Shown here piece by piece: positions 43,399 to 53,700 of a stretch of 64,000 bases of DNA (its first letter is position 1; each line of letters opens with the position of its first letter). The position numbers and the translations under genes were made by a program. The notes under the pieces were generated by a model, which saw only the letters and a list, made by a program, of their open reading frames with translations, had not been told where the DNA came from and did no database searches. Origin of the DNA: JAHELQ01 sp964491915 (GTDB lineage Bacteria; Acidobacteriota; Aminicenantia; UBA2199); the NCBI GenBank assembly GCA_964491915.1, contig CAZBHS010000004.1, positions 118,271 through 182,270 on the forward strand, written 5' to 3'.

Positions 43399-45099
43399 AT
43401 GAAAAAAAACGAAGTTGCAAAAAATAAGATACTGCTGGCGCTGTTGCCCTATTGGACGCCGTTGGTCCCGCCCCAGGGCATCTCGTGCCTGAAAAGCTTT
43501 CTGGAGCCGAGGGGATTCCGCGTAAAGACTATCGATGCCAATACCGATCCCGGCTTCCGCAGATTGTACGACCAATATTTCGACCTTATTCGCCAATGGG
43601 TCCCCAGGGAACAGCAGGGGAACTTCTACAACCTGGGGCACGATGTGCTGCGGAACCATATGACGGCGCATATCCACCAACAGGATGAAGCGCGCTATCT
43701 TGAATTGGTGCAAATTCTCGTGTTTCAGACGTTTTTTGTTTCCATCGATCTGGAGCAGGCCCGGAAGCTCAGCGCCATGTTCGACGATTTTTACGCCAAA
43801 CTGGATTCTTATCTCCGCCGTGTGCTTGCCCAAGAACAGCCGGATGTTTTTGGTATCTCGGTGATGCGCGACACCGTGGGACCGTCCCTTTACGGGTTCC
43901 GGTTGGCAAAGGAGATAAATCCTGACATCAAGACCGTGATGGGAGGCAGTATTTTTGCCGATGTGTTGTTCCAGGGGACCCCTAATTTCGATTATTTTGT
44001 GGAGCGGACCCCCTGCATCGATCACATTGTCATCGGCGAAGGGCAAAACATCCTGCACCGCTTGCTGACAGGGGAGATACCGGGAGACAAAAAGGTGCTG
44101 ACACTGGAGGATTGCGACGGTGAAACCCTGGGCTTTTCGCCGGCCAACCAGCCGGACATGTCGGACTTCGATGTTCAGAATCTGTATCCCTACCTCTCGG
44201 GGCAAGCATCCAAAAGCTGTCCCTTCCGGTGCAGTTTTTGCAATGTCAGGGCATTCTACGGCGATTACAAGGCCAAAGACTCCCTTCAGACGGCCGGCGA
44301 GATGGTGGGCCTTCATAAAAAGCACGGCGTGCAATTGTTCTTCATGAACGATTCGCTGCTCAATTACGCCGCCGACGATCTGTCGAAGGCATTGATCGAT
44401 GCCGGGGTTTCTATTTATTGGGACGGTTATCTGCGGGTGGGCAAAGAGGTGACGGACCGCGAGACTACGATGCTCTGGCGCCGGGGCGGTTATTACCGGG
44501 CGCGCCTGGGGGTGGAGAGCGGTTCCCAAACGGTGCTGGATCACATGGGCAAGCATATCACCCCCCAATTGATCGAGGAATCCCTCTTTAGCCTGGCAAT
44601 GGCGGGCATCAAGACCACCACCTATTGGGTCATCGGCCACCCGGGGGAAACCGAAGAGGACTTCCAGCAGACATTGGATTTGCTCGCGCGGCTGAAAGAC
44701 TATATTTACCAGGCCGAATGCAATACATTCATTTGCGGCTACACCGGGCAGGCGAAAACAGACGAATGGGCGCCCCGCCGTAAACGGCTCTATCCCGACT
44801 GGGCGCGAGAGATGCTGATTATGGAGACCTGGTTCGTGGATGGAACCCCCAGCCGTCGCGATACCTACAGCCGGGCGTTCCGCTTTGTCCAGCATTGCGA
44901 AAAACTGGGGATCCCCAATCCCTACAGCTTGCATGAAATTTATCAGGCGGACGAACGCTGGCACCGGCTGCACAAACACGCGGTTCCCAGATTGGCGGAA
45001 TTGGATGACGCGAGTACCTATGTAAATGAAAATTTCAGCATCGGCGATTTTGTGTGCGCCGATACCGCCGGCGCGGAAGACGGCGATTTTGGATTCTAA
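43399..45099 (+). CDS. Stand-alone B12-type radical SAM protein 2 (cluster tailoring)
   Basis: A 566-residue paralogue of the protein at 29761, similar along its whole length (opens ILLALLPYWTPLVPPQGISCLKSFL). The N-terminal B12-binding-like domain has PDVFGISVMRD, VMGGSIFADV and HIVIGEGQNIL. The radical SAM cluster loop is Cys274-x3-Cys278-x2-Cys281 (SCPFRCSFC), followed by GVESGS and GHPGETEEDF. The ribosome site CGAGGT lies just upstream. It sits between NRPS3 and NRPS4 with gaps of 12 and 15 nt and ends AEDGDFGF, again the Asp-Phe-x-Phe tail. As with its paralogue the chemistry is probably radical methylation or a related C-H modification of a carrier-bound residue; the substrate is unknown. 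Confidence 0.9.
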   Translation: MKKNEVAKNKILLALLPYWTPLVPPQGISCLKSFLEPRGFRVKTIDANTDPGFRRLYDQYFDLIRQWVPREQQGNFYNLGHDVLRNHMTAHIHQQDEARYLELVQILVFQTFFVSIDLEQARKLSAMFDDFYAKLDSYLRRVLAQEQPDVFGISVMRDTVGPSLYGFRLAKEINPDIKTVMGGSIFADVLFQGTPNFDYFVERTPCIDHIVIGEGQNILHRLLTGEIPGDKKVLTLEDCDGETLGFSPANQPDMSDFDVQNLYPYLSGQASKSCPFRCSFCNVRAFYGDYKAKDSLQTAGEMVGLHKKHGVQLFFMNDSLLNYAADDLSKALIDAGVSIYWDGYLRVGKEVTDRETTMLWRRGGYYRARLGVESGSQTVLDHMGKHITPQLIEESLFSLAMAGIKTTTYWVIGHPGETEEDFQQTLDLLARLKDYIYQAECNTFICGYTGQAKTDEWAPRRKRLYPDWAREMLIMETWFVDGTPSRRDTYSRAFRFVQHCEKLGIPNPYSLHEIYQADERWHRLHKHAVPRLAELDDASTYVNENFSIGDFVCADTAGAEDGDFGF

Positions 45100-45114
45100 G
45101 GAGGATACGCGGAT

Positions 45115-47742
45115 ATGAACACGACAGATCGACACAATACGACGATTGACTCAAGGCAATTTGCCCAGTATAAAACATTTTGGTTGCAGCGATTGTCGGG
45201 CCGCTTGCCCGACAGCAGGTTCCCGGTTGACCGGCACTCGACGGACCGGGCGGATGAACTGCTCGAAGAACGCTTCCAATTGGATGGGACGCTTAACGAA
45301 GGGATCCGCAAACTCGGCAATGGCTCGGACAAGCGGATGCATATGATCCTGACCGCGGTGTTGGCGGCGCTTCTGTCCCGTTATACCAATCAGAGCGATG
45401 TGCTGCTGGGGACACCGATATACCGGCAGCAGGTGGAGGGTGATTTTATTAACAAAGTCCTGCCGTTGCGATTGGATATTCAGGATAACAAAAGCTTTAA
45501 AGAGCTGCTGCTTCAGGTGCGCGACACGTTGTCGGCGGCGGTGAAGCATCAGAATTACCCTCTGGATTTGCTGACCGGCCAATTGGACTCTCCGGCTATC
45601 GAGCAAGGGAGGGGAATGTTCGACGTAATGATTTATCTCCTCAATATCCATGATCCCTCCTATGTGTCCCACCTCTCACCCTCTGTGACATGGGAGTTCA
45701 ATCGCCTCGAACATGGCTTCGAAGGGACAATCAAATATCGACCGGCTCAATACGAGCCCCAAACGATTCAGCGCTTCATCGATCATTTTTCGCTGATGTT
45801 GGGGCAGTTGTCGCAGGATGTGGCTCTGCCCGCCGGACATGTGGACATTGTGTCGGTCGGGGAGCGGAAGCGTTTGCTGGAGGAGTTTAACCGGTCCTAT
45901 GACAACGAGGTGGAGGGGACGACCCTGGCCTCTCTTTTTGAGGCGCAAGTGGAGCGGACTCCCGGCGCTCCGGCGATAGTGGGAAGTTGCGATTCCGAGA
46001 CTGGAATTCAGCCATTGAGTTATGGGGAATTGAACCGCCGCGCCAACCGCCTGGCCCATCATTTAAGGCAGTTGGGAGCCGGACCCGGAACTATCGTGTG
46101 CATCGTGATGAAGCCCTCGCTTGACATGGCGGTGGGCCTGTGGGCAATCCTCAAGGCCGGGGCCTGCTATCTGCCGGTGGATCCCGACTATCCCCGCGAC
46201 AGTCTTGACTATTTGGTCAAAGAGAGCGGCGCCGGCTTTATCTTGACCGGCAACGGCAAAGAGCTCTCATATCCGGGCGTTCAAGTGGTGGACCCGTCGA
46301 GTGAAGCAGGCGACGGCCGGAACCTTTCGGGTATCTCCAATCCCGAAGACCCGGCTTATATTATCTTTACCTCCGGCACCACCGGTCGCCCCAAAGGGGT
46401 GGTGGTGGAGCATCGCAACATCGCCAACACCCTGGCGGCCCGCAGGGAGATTTACACGTTGGATGAGCAATCGGTATCGCTCCAATTGCTCTCGTTTATG
46501 TTCGACGCGTTTGTCATCAGTTTTTTCACCCCGCTCGCCGGCGGCGGCGCCGTTGTCCTCTTGCGGGAGGAGGAGATCCGCGATATCCGGCTGGTGTGCA
46601 GGACGATCGCAGCTCGCAAGGTCTCCCATTTGGTGTGTGTGCCCACATTGTACAATGTCTTGATTCAGCATCTCACCCCCGAAGAGGCCGCCGGCATCCG
46701 CATGGTTACATTGGGCGGCGACCGCTTGTCCTCAAAGCTCCTGGCCGCGACGGGGGAGAAGAACAGGGACATCGAGATCGTGAACGAATACGGCATCACC
46801 GAAGCCGCTGTCACCACAACGTTGCAACGGCATCAAGAACTGCGGGACGACATTCGCGTCGGCTCTCCCATCAATAACACATTTGTGGTTGTGCTGGACA
46901 ATCGCTTACGGCTCCAACCGGTGGGAGTGCCGGGCGAGCTGTGTGTCGGCGGTAGGGGAATCAGCCGCGGCTATCTCAACAATCCCGATCTCACCCAAAA
47001 AAAGTTTGTGCAAAATCCCTTCTTTCCGGGCGAAACAATGTATCGCAGCGGCGATTGGGCCCGCTGGCGGCCGGACGGCACATTGGAACTGATGGGGCGT
47101 ATGGACGACCAGGTGAAAATCAGAGGGTACCGTATTGAATTGCTGGAAATCGAGAGCGCGCTCCAGTCCCATCCGGGAGTGAGCGAAGCGGTTGTCACCG
47201 CCCATGAAACCCTGCGGGGGGACAGGTTGTTGGCCGCCTTCCTGGTGCCGGTGGAAGCGGGAGCTGTGCCGGCGTCTGAATTGGAGGAATTTCTTCTGCG
47301 GCGCCTGCCGGATTATATGGTTCCCCGCCACTTCCAGGAATTGGGAGAATTACCTCTGACCGCCAATGGCAAGGTGGATCGCAACCAATTGGCGAAGGTG
47401 GCCCTCGCCATTCAACCTCATAACGACTATGTCGCCCCTCGCGATCCTCTGCAAGAAAAACTGGCGGACATTTGGGCCAAAGTACTGGAGGTGGAGACGG
47501 TGGGCATCCACGACCATTTCTTCAGTGCCGGAGGGGACTCCATCCGCTCCATCAGCCTGCTGAGCCTGGTAAACCAGGAATTCCAGACCCAATTCAAAAT
47601 TGTGGAGCTCTACGAAGCGGATACCATCGAGGCGTTCGCCAAAAAAATCAGCGACAAAGAAGTTGCAACAGATACGAAGGCGGAGCGGAAGGTCCAAAAC
47701 AAAGTGGCGGATCTCAAAGACCGCTTCCTCGACCAATTATAA
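45115..47742 (+). CDS. NRPS4: half-C - A(aromatic?) - T
   Basis: An 875-residue synthetase and the only complete NRPS here that ends in a carrier domain. Residues 1-250 are a half condensation domain (KTFWLQRLSGRL, no HHxxxDG). The A domain (about 265-755) has FTSGTTGRPKG, FDAFVISFF and NEYGITEAAV. The pocket code reads DAIVTGEVTK, closest to the tyrocidine-type Tyr code DALVTGAVVK, so an aromatic residue is likely but not certain. T has AGGDS with Ser809. A charged linker follows and the protein ends RFLDQL, without the Asp-Phe-x-Phe tail of the others. AGGAGG lies upstream. The next protein starts with a full C domain, so the junction here is an ordinary T/C split. Confidence 0.9.
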   Translation: MNTTDRHNTTIDSRQFAQYKTFWLQRLSGRLPDSRFPVDRHSTDRADELLEERFQLDGTLNEGIRKLGNGSDKRMHMILTAVLAALLSRYTNQSDVLLGTPIYRQQVEGDFINKVLPLRLDIQDNKSFKELLLQVRDTLSAAVKHQNYPLDLLTGQLDSPAIEQGRGMFDVMIYLLNIHDPSYVSHLSPSVTWEFNRLEHGFEGTIKYRPAQYEPQTIQRFIDHFSLMLGQLSQDVALPAGHVDIVSVGERKRLLEEFNRSYDNEVEGTTLASLFEAQVERTPGAPAIVGSCDSETGIQPLSYGELNRRANRLAHHLRQLGAGPGTIVCIVMKPSLDMAVGLWAILKAGACYLPVDPDYPRDSLDYLVKESGAGFILTGNGKELSYPGVQVVDPSSEAGDGRNLSGISNPEDPAYIIFTSGTTGRPKGVVVEHRNIANTLAARREIYTLDEQSVSLQLLSFMFDAFVISFFTPLAGGGAVVLLREEEIRDIRLVCRTIAARKVSHLVCVPTLYNVLIQHLTPEEAAGIRMVTLGGDRLSSKLLAATGEKNRDIEIVNEYGITEAAVTTTLQRHQELRDDIRVGSPINNTFVVVLDNRLRLQPVGVPGELCVGGRGISRGYLNNPDLTQKKFVQNPFFPGETMYRSGDWARWRPDGTLELMGRMDDQVKIRGYRIELLEIESALQSHPGVSEAVVTAHETLRGDRLLAAFLVPVEAGAVPASELEEFLLRRLPDYMVPRHFQELGELPLTANGKVDRNQLAKVALAIQPHNDYVAPRDPLQEKLADIWAKVLEVETVGIHDHFFSAGGDSIRSISLLSLVNQEFQTQFKIVELYEADTIEAFAKKISDKEVATDTKAERKVQNKVADLKDRFLDQL

Positions 47743-47760
47743 ACAACAGGACATACCATC

Positions 47761-50700
47761 ATGACAGGCTATTTGACAAGGGAAAATATTGAAGACATCT
47801 ACCCCATGAGCGACGTTGCCAGGGGAATGATCTATTACTCGCTACAGAATCCCGCAACCGGGATGTACCACAACCAGAACGTGTTGAGGCTGAATATTCC
47901 ATCGTTTTCCGCCGATCTATTGGAGCGGGCGGTGCGTCTGCTGGCCCGCCGCCATCCGGTGTTGCGCACGGCGTTCAACATGACTGGGTTCGATGAGCCC
48001 ATCATGATGGTTTACAGAGATGTTCCGCTGGATATCCGTCACCAGGACCTCTCGGACCTCGACACTTTCCTGAAGGAGGACCGTTTCCGGCCATTTGACA
48101 TTGAAGGCCTGCTGCCGTTATGGCGGTTGAGAACATTCCAGTTGGCTGAAAGAGAGATCGCGTTTGCCTGGAGCTGCCACCACGCCATGACCGACGGTTG
48201 GAGTTCGGCGGTGTTCTTGAAAGAGCTCTATGAGACCTACCTCGCGTTGGTCGATGATCCGGACTATGCTCCGGCTCCATTGCTCTGCACATACAAGGAT
48301 TTTGTCCTGCGCCAATTGGAGGCCAAAGAGGATGAGGCTGTGCTCGATTTCTGGCGACGGGAATTGGACGGCCATCACCGTCTTCCATTTCCCGCAGCCC
48401 TGACGGACGCGTCCCCGCCCAAATCCGCGCAGACGATCCGTCTTGCGCCTGGAACCGGTCTGCTGGATCAAATCAAACGGGCCGCCCGGCGCGAGAATTC
48501 TTCGGTGAAGACCATCTGCTTTGCCGCCTATATGTTCATGTTGTCCATGCTCTCCTATGAAAACGATATATTGGCGGGACTCATCACCAATAACCGGCCG
48601 GAATCTCCCGATAGCCAATGGATGCTGGGCTGCTGTCTCAACACCCTGCCGGTGCGGTTGAACATTCCGGGCGGGCTCAGTTGGAGCGGCTATCTCCGCC
48701 TGGTGGACCAAAAATTGCTGGAGCTCAAACGGTACGAGCATCTCAGCTTCTTTGAAATTGTCCGTCTCTCGGGAGAGACGCCGAAAGGAGGGAATCCTCT
48801 ATTCGACACGGTGTTCAATTTTATCGACTTCCATGTCTTCGCCGGCGCCGACGCCATGTACCGGAGCCAGGGTGGCGGCAACTCGACAAAAATCGAAACC
48901 TCCGGCCAAGGGGGCAACACCAATACGCTATTCGATGTCACCATCGACGCGGGATTGGGAAGATTCGCTCTCACCCTCCTGTATTCCCCCTCCCTCATTC
49001 AAAAAGATGACGCTCTGCGGCTGCTTGGATATTTTGAGGCGGCGCTGGAGCGCATGGTCAACCGGCCCGATGCCCCGGCCCAAAAAGAGGACTTGCTGGC
49101 CACCGAAGAAAAAGAACGGATGCTATATTTATGGAACGGAGCCAATCGCGGTCTTCCAGCCGGCCCCACTCTGACTCGACTCTTCGAAGAGCAAACGGCG
49201 CGCGCTCCCCATAGCGACGCTCTCATCATACCGGCCGCCGGCCATGATGGACGTTTGCTTGCCGGTAGCGTGCGCTTCACCTATGAAGAACTGAATCAAG
49301 CCGCCAACCGTCTGGCTTTTTGTTTGATGGAGCGCGGCGCCGGCCGGGGCGCCCTCATCGCTCTACTACTGGAAGATCCCGCCGATATCGCGATCTCCAT
49401 CATCGCCATCTCAAAGACCGGATCAGCCTTTGTTCCGGTTGATCCCACCTACCCGCGGGAGCGGATATCTTATATTTTAAAGCATAGCGGAGCACGACTG
49501 GCAATCGTCCGGGAACAGACGAACGAAGCGTCGCCGCCGATGATATCGCTGGATAATCTGTCAACAGAGCGATTCCCCGCAAAAAATCCAACTGTCGAAA
49601 TCCAATCGCGGGACGCCGCCTACGTTGTCTTCACCTCCGGCACCAGCGGCCGGCCCAAAGGGGTGGTGGTGGAGCACAAAAGTATCGTGAATACACTCTG
49701 TTGCCGGCGGGAGGAGTACGGGCTTCAAAGCCGGCACGCGGCGCTTCAATTGTTTTCAGCGTCGTTCGACGGCTTTCTCACGTCATTCTTCACCCCGCTT
49801 CTCAGCGGCTCGTCCGTAATCTGGCCGCAACATGGCGCCGGAAGCGGCATGAATCTTTTAGGGGATATTATCGAACGCTTCTGTGTGACCCATTTGATCG
49901 CGGTGCCGATGCTGTTCCGGGCCATTGTGGAAACTATCGCTCCAGAGCGGCTCCAATCATTGGAGGTCGTCACTCTGGCGGGAGATACTGTCCCGGACGA
50001 ATTGGTTAAATTGATTGCCGATACATGTCCCGAACTGGACATCGCGATTGAATACGGTGTGACGGAGGTGGCGGTCATGTCCACCATCCAGCGGCGGCAA
50101 AGCTATGAGAGCGCCGTCTCCATCGGTAAACCTGTCTGGAACACCCAATGTTACGTTGTGGACAGGCATCTCCAATTGTTGCCGCCCGGAAGCGTTGGGG
50201 AATTGTGTATCGCCGGCGCCGGAGTGGCCCGCGGCTATCTGGGAGACCCGGAATTGACCCGGGACGCGTTTGTCCCCAATTTCCGTGGAAGCGGCGGCTT
50301 TGTCTACCGCACCGGAGATCTGGTTCGCTATCTTTCCGACGGCCGCCTGCAATTTTTGGGGCGCCGCGACCATCAGGTGAAGATTCGCGGCTTCCGCATC
50401 GAAACCGCTGAGATCGAGAATCAACTCCTGGGCCATCCATCGGTAAAAGAGGCGGTGGTCACAGTCGCCACCTACAAACACCGGCGGGAATTGGCGGCTT
50501 ATGTGGTGGCGCGAACCGAAGGCTCCTTCGACCTTATTGTAGTGAGAGAATATCTGTCCGAACGTTTGCCCGGCTACATGCTTCCCGAACACATCATCCC
50601 TCTGGAAGTGTTGCCGCAAACTCCCAATGGCAAAGTGGACCGGCGCGCGTTGCCGAAGCCCCGGCAAGAGGGAGCCGTCACTGCCGTCCCGCCGGAAACA

Positions 50701-53700
50701 AATCTCCAGCGGGAATTGGCCGAAATTTGGTCGGGGGTGTTGGCGGTGGATCCGCACACCATCGGCCTGGAGCAGGATTTCTTCCACTTAGGCGGCCATT
50801 CGTTGAACGCCGCGATTCTGGCGGCTAAAATCCAGGACGCCTTCAATGTGTCGATCCCGCTTCCAGAGATATTCAAGAACTCCTCTCTCCAGGAGATGGC
50901 GGCATTCATCGATGGGTCCGCGTCCGGCCTTACGCTATCGTACACTCCAATGGAAAAACAGGACTATTACCCCCTCTCCAGCGGGCAAAAACGCCTCTAT
51001 CTTCTGTCCCAAATGGCCGAAGCCAGCACTGTCTACCATATCCCGCTGGCAGTCTCGCTGGAAGGGGAACTGGACCCTCGAGACATCGAATCGGCCTTCG
51101 AGACCTTGATTCGCCGCCATGAGTCCTTGAGAACGTGCTTTGCAATCATCGATGGGCAACCGGTGCAGCGAGTCGTGGATGAGGTGGATTTTCGATTGCA
51201 AACCGGCAACGGGGATGATTTCCTGGTCGGGCCGATGGATCTGGCGACGGCTCCCCTTTTGAGGGCGACGCTTGTTAGGAAGGGCTCTCACCGGCACGAG
51301 CTGTTGATGGAAATCCACCACATCGTCGCCGATGGAATCTCCATGACCATTCTTATCCGGGAATTCCTCGATGGTTTGGCTCATCGACCCCTTCCGCCGT
51401 TGAACCTCCAATACCGGGACATCGCCCTGAAACAAGCGGGGGAAGAATACCGCGATACAATCAGTCGCCAGCGGGATTGGTGGCTGGAGCGCTACAGCGG
51501 CGGCGTTCCCCGCGCCGGTTTGCCTCTGGATTTTATCCGCCCCGCTGTCCAGACCTTCGCGGGCCAATCGGAAGGGTTTGCGCTTGAACGAGACCTGGTG
51601 GTTTCGCTGAAGCGGCTGGCGCAAAAGGCAGAGGCCACTCTGTTTATGGCGCTCTTGACAGTGTTTCATGTTTTCTTGTCAAAACTTAGCGGCAGCGACG
51701 ACCTGGTGGTGGGCATTCCTGTGGCGGGCCGGAGACAGGCGGGCTTCGATGCTGTCATCGGTATGTTCGTCAACACCCTGGCTCTGCGCTTGAAGCTCGA
51801 TGGGCGGCAATCCTTTCAGGAGGCGTTGTGTAAGGTCAAAGCTCTGGCTGTGGCCGCCCTTGACCGGCAAGAGGCGCGGCTGGAAGATTTGATCGAAGCG
51901 TTGGATGTCCAGCGGGACACCAGCCGCAATCCGCTCTTTGATGTGGTGTTTTCCATGCAAAATATCGACGCGGATCTGGGGGGAAAAAATGTAGGCTCGC
52001 TGACATTGACCCCGCTGGCCATCGAGAACAAGACCGCCAAATTCGATCTCACCCTCCAGGCGGCGGAAAAAGACGGGCAACTGACGTGCTTGCTGGAATA
52101 CAACACCGCTCTGTTCAAACCGGACACCATCCGCCGCTTCATCGGCTACTTCCGCGCCATCATGCAGGCGGTGGCCGCGGATGACGCCGTGAGTATCGAC
52201 GGTATCGACTATCTCCCGCCCCAGGAAAAACGGCGGTTGCTTCTGGAATGGAACGATACCGACGCCGGGTTCCCCGTGTCCGCCACATTGGCGAGCCTCT
52301 GGCGACAACAGGCGCGGGATCATGCGGACCGCACCGCCCTGACACTTCCGGGAAGCGGGAGCGTCACCTACCAATGGCTTGATACTCACGCCTCCCGTTT
52401 GGCGGTGCAATTGCGAAACAGAGGCGCGGCGCCGGGCCGCTTGGCGGCATTGTCGTTCGACCCATCCTTCGAAATGATCTCGGGGATTATCGCCACGATT
52501 TTGTGCGGAGCGGGGTATGTTCCCATCGATCCCTCTTACCCGCCGCAACGGATCAATTTTATGATGCGGGACAGCCATGCCGTTGTGTTGGCTACCGCCG
52601 GGCAGGAGGAACGTTTAAATCAAGAAGAGCCGGCGTTACCGGAGGGTGGAATCCTCAGGGTGGAAGATTTAGATGATACAGATCTATGCGCCAATAGTGA
52701 ACTCGATGTCCAACCGCATGATCCGGCCTATGTGATTTACACCTCCGGCACCACCGGTCGCCCCAAAGGGGTGGTGATCGAGCATCGCCATGTGGCGCGG
52801 TTATTGTTCAACCAGCGGTTCCAATTCGACTTTGACCGGCGTGATGTCTGGACTCTGTTTCACTCCTATTGCTTCGACTTTTCCGTCTGGGAAATGTACG
52901 GCGCCTTGTTAAGGGGCGGTCGCCTGGTCATCGTCCCCCGCATGACGGCCCGCGATATCCCGGCCTTCGGGAACTTGTTGGCAAGGGAAGCGGTCACCAT
53001 CTTAAATCAGACTCCCTCGGCCTTTTACCGGCTCTCTTCGGAGATTCTAGCTCAAACGAAACCAGATATTTCACTTCGTATGGTGATTTTCGGCGGCGAA
53101 GCGTTGAATCCCGCTCTCCTCTCCGAATGGAGCGCCGCCTATCCGGCCATAAAGTTAGTCAACATGTACGGCATTACCGAAACAACCGTCCACGTCACAT
53201 ACAAAGAGATTGGCCAAAAGGAAATACTGGCCGGCAGCAGTACTATCGGCGGTCCCATTCCCACTCTCCGCTGTTTGGTGATGGACCGCGGCGGTCATCT
53301 GGCGGCAACCGGCGTCGCCGGCGAGCTATGGGTCGGCGGAATCGGCGTTGCCCGCGGGTATTTGAACCGGCCTGAACTGACAGCGGAAAAATTCACCCGG
53401 AGCCGCTATTACGACGGAGAGCGCATGTACCGCTCCGGCGATTTGGTGAAATGGACCTCCGAGGGCGATCTCCACTACCTCGGCCGCATCGACCAGCAGG
53501 TGAAAATCCGCGGCCACCGCATCGAATTGGCGGAGGTGGAGTCGCAGCTCCTGGCTTTGGCCGAGGTCAAGCAGGCGTTGGTCACACATCTAAAAGATGA
53601 CGGCGACGACGCGCTCTGCGCCTATGTGGCGGCGGACCGCGGCATTCCCGCCGGCGAGTTGAGAGACGCCCTCTCTTCGACGCTTCCCAATTACATGATT

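Noticed and set aside
43207..45135. 642-codon open frame on the minus strand
   Set aside because: Antisense to the second radical SAM gene, no recognisable motif, explained by codon bias leaving few antisense stops.
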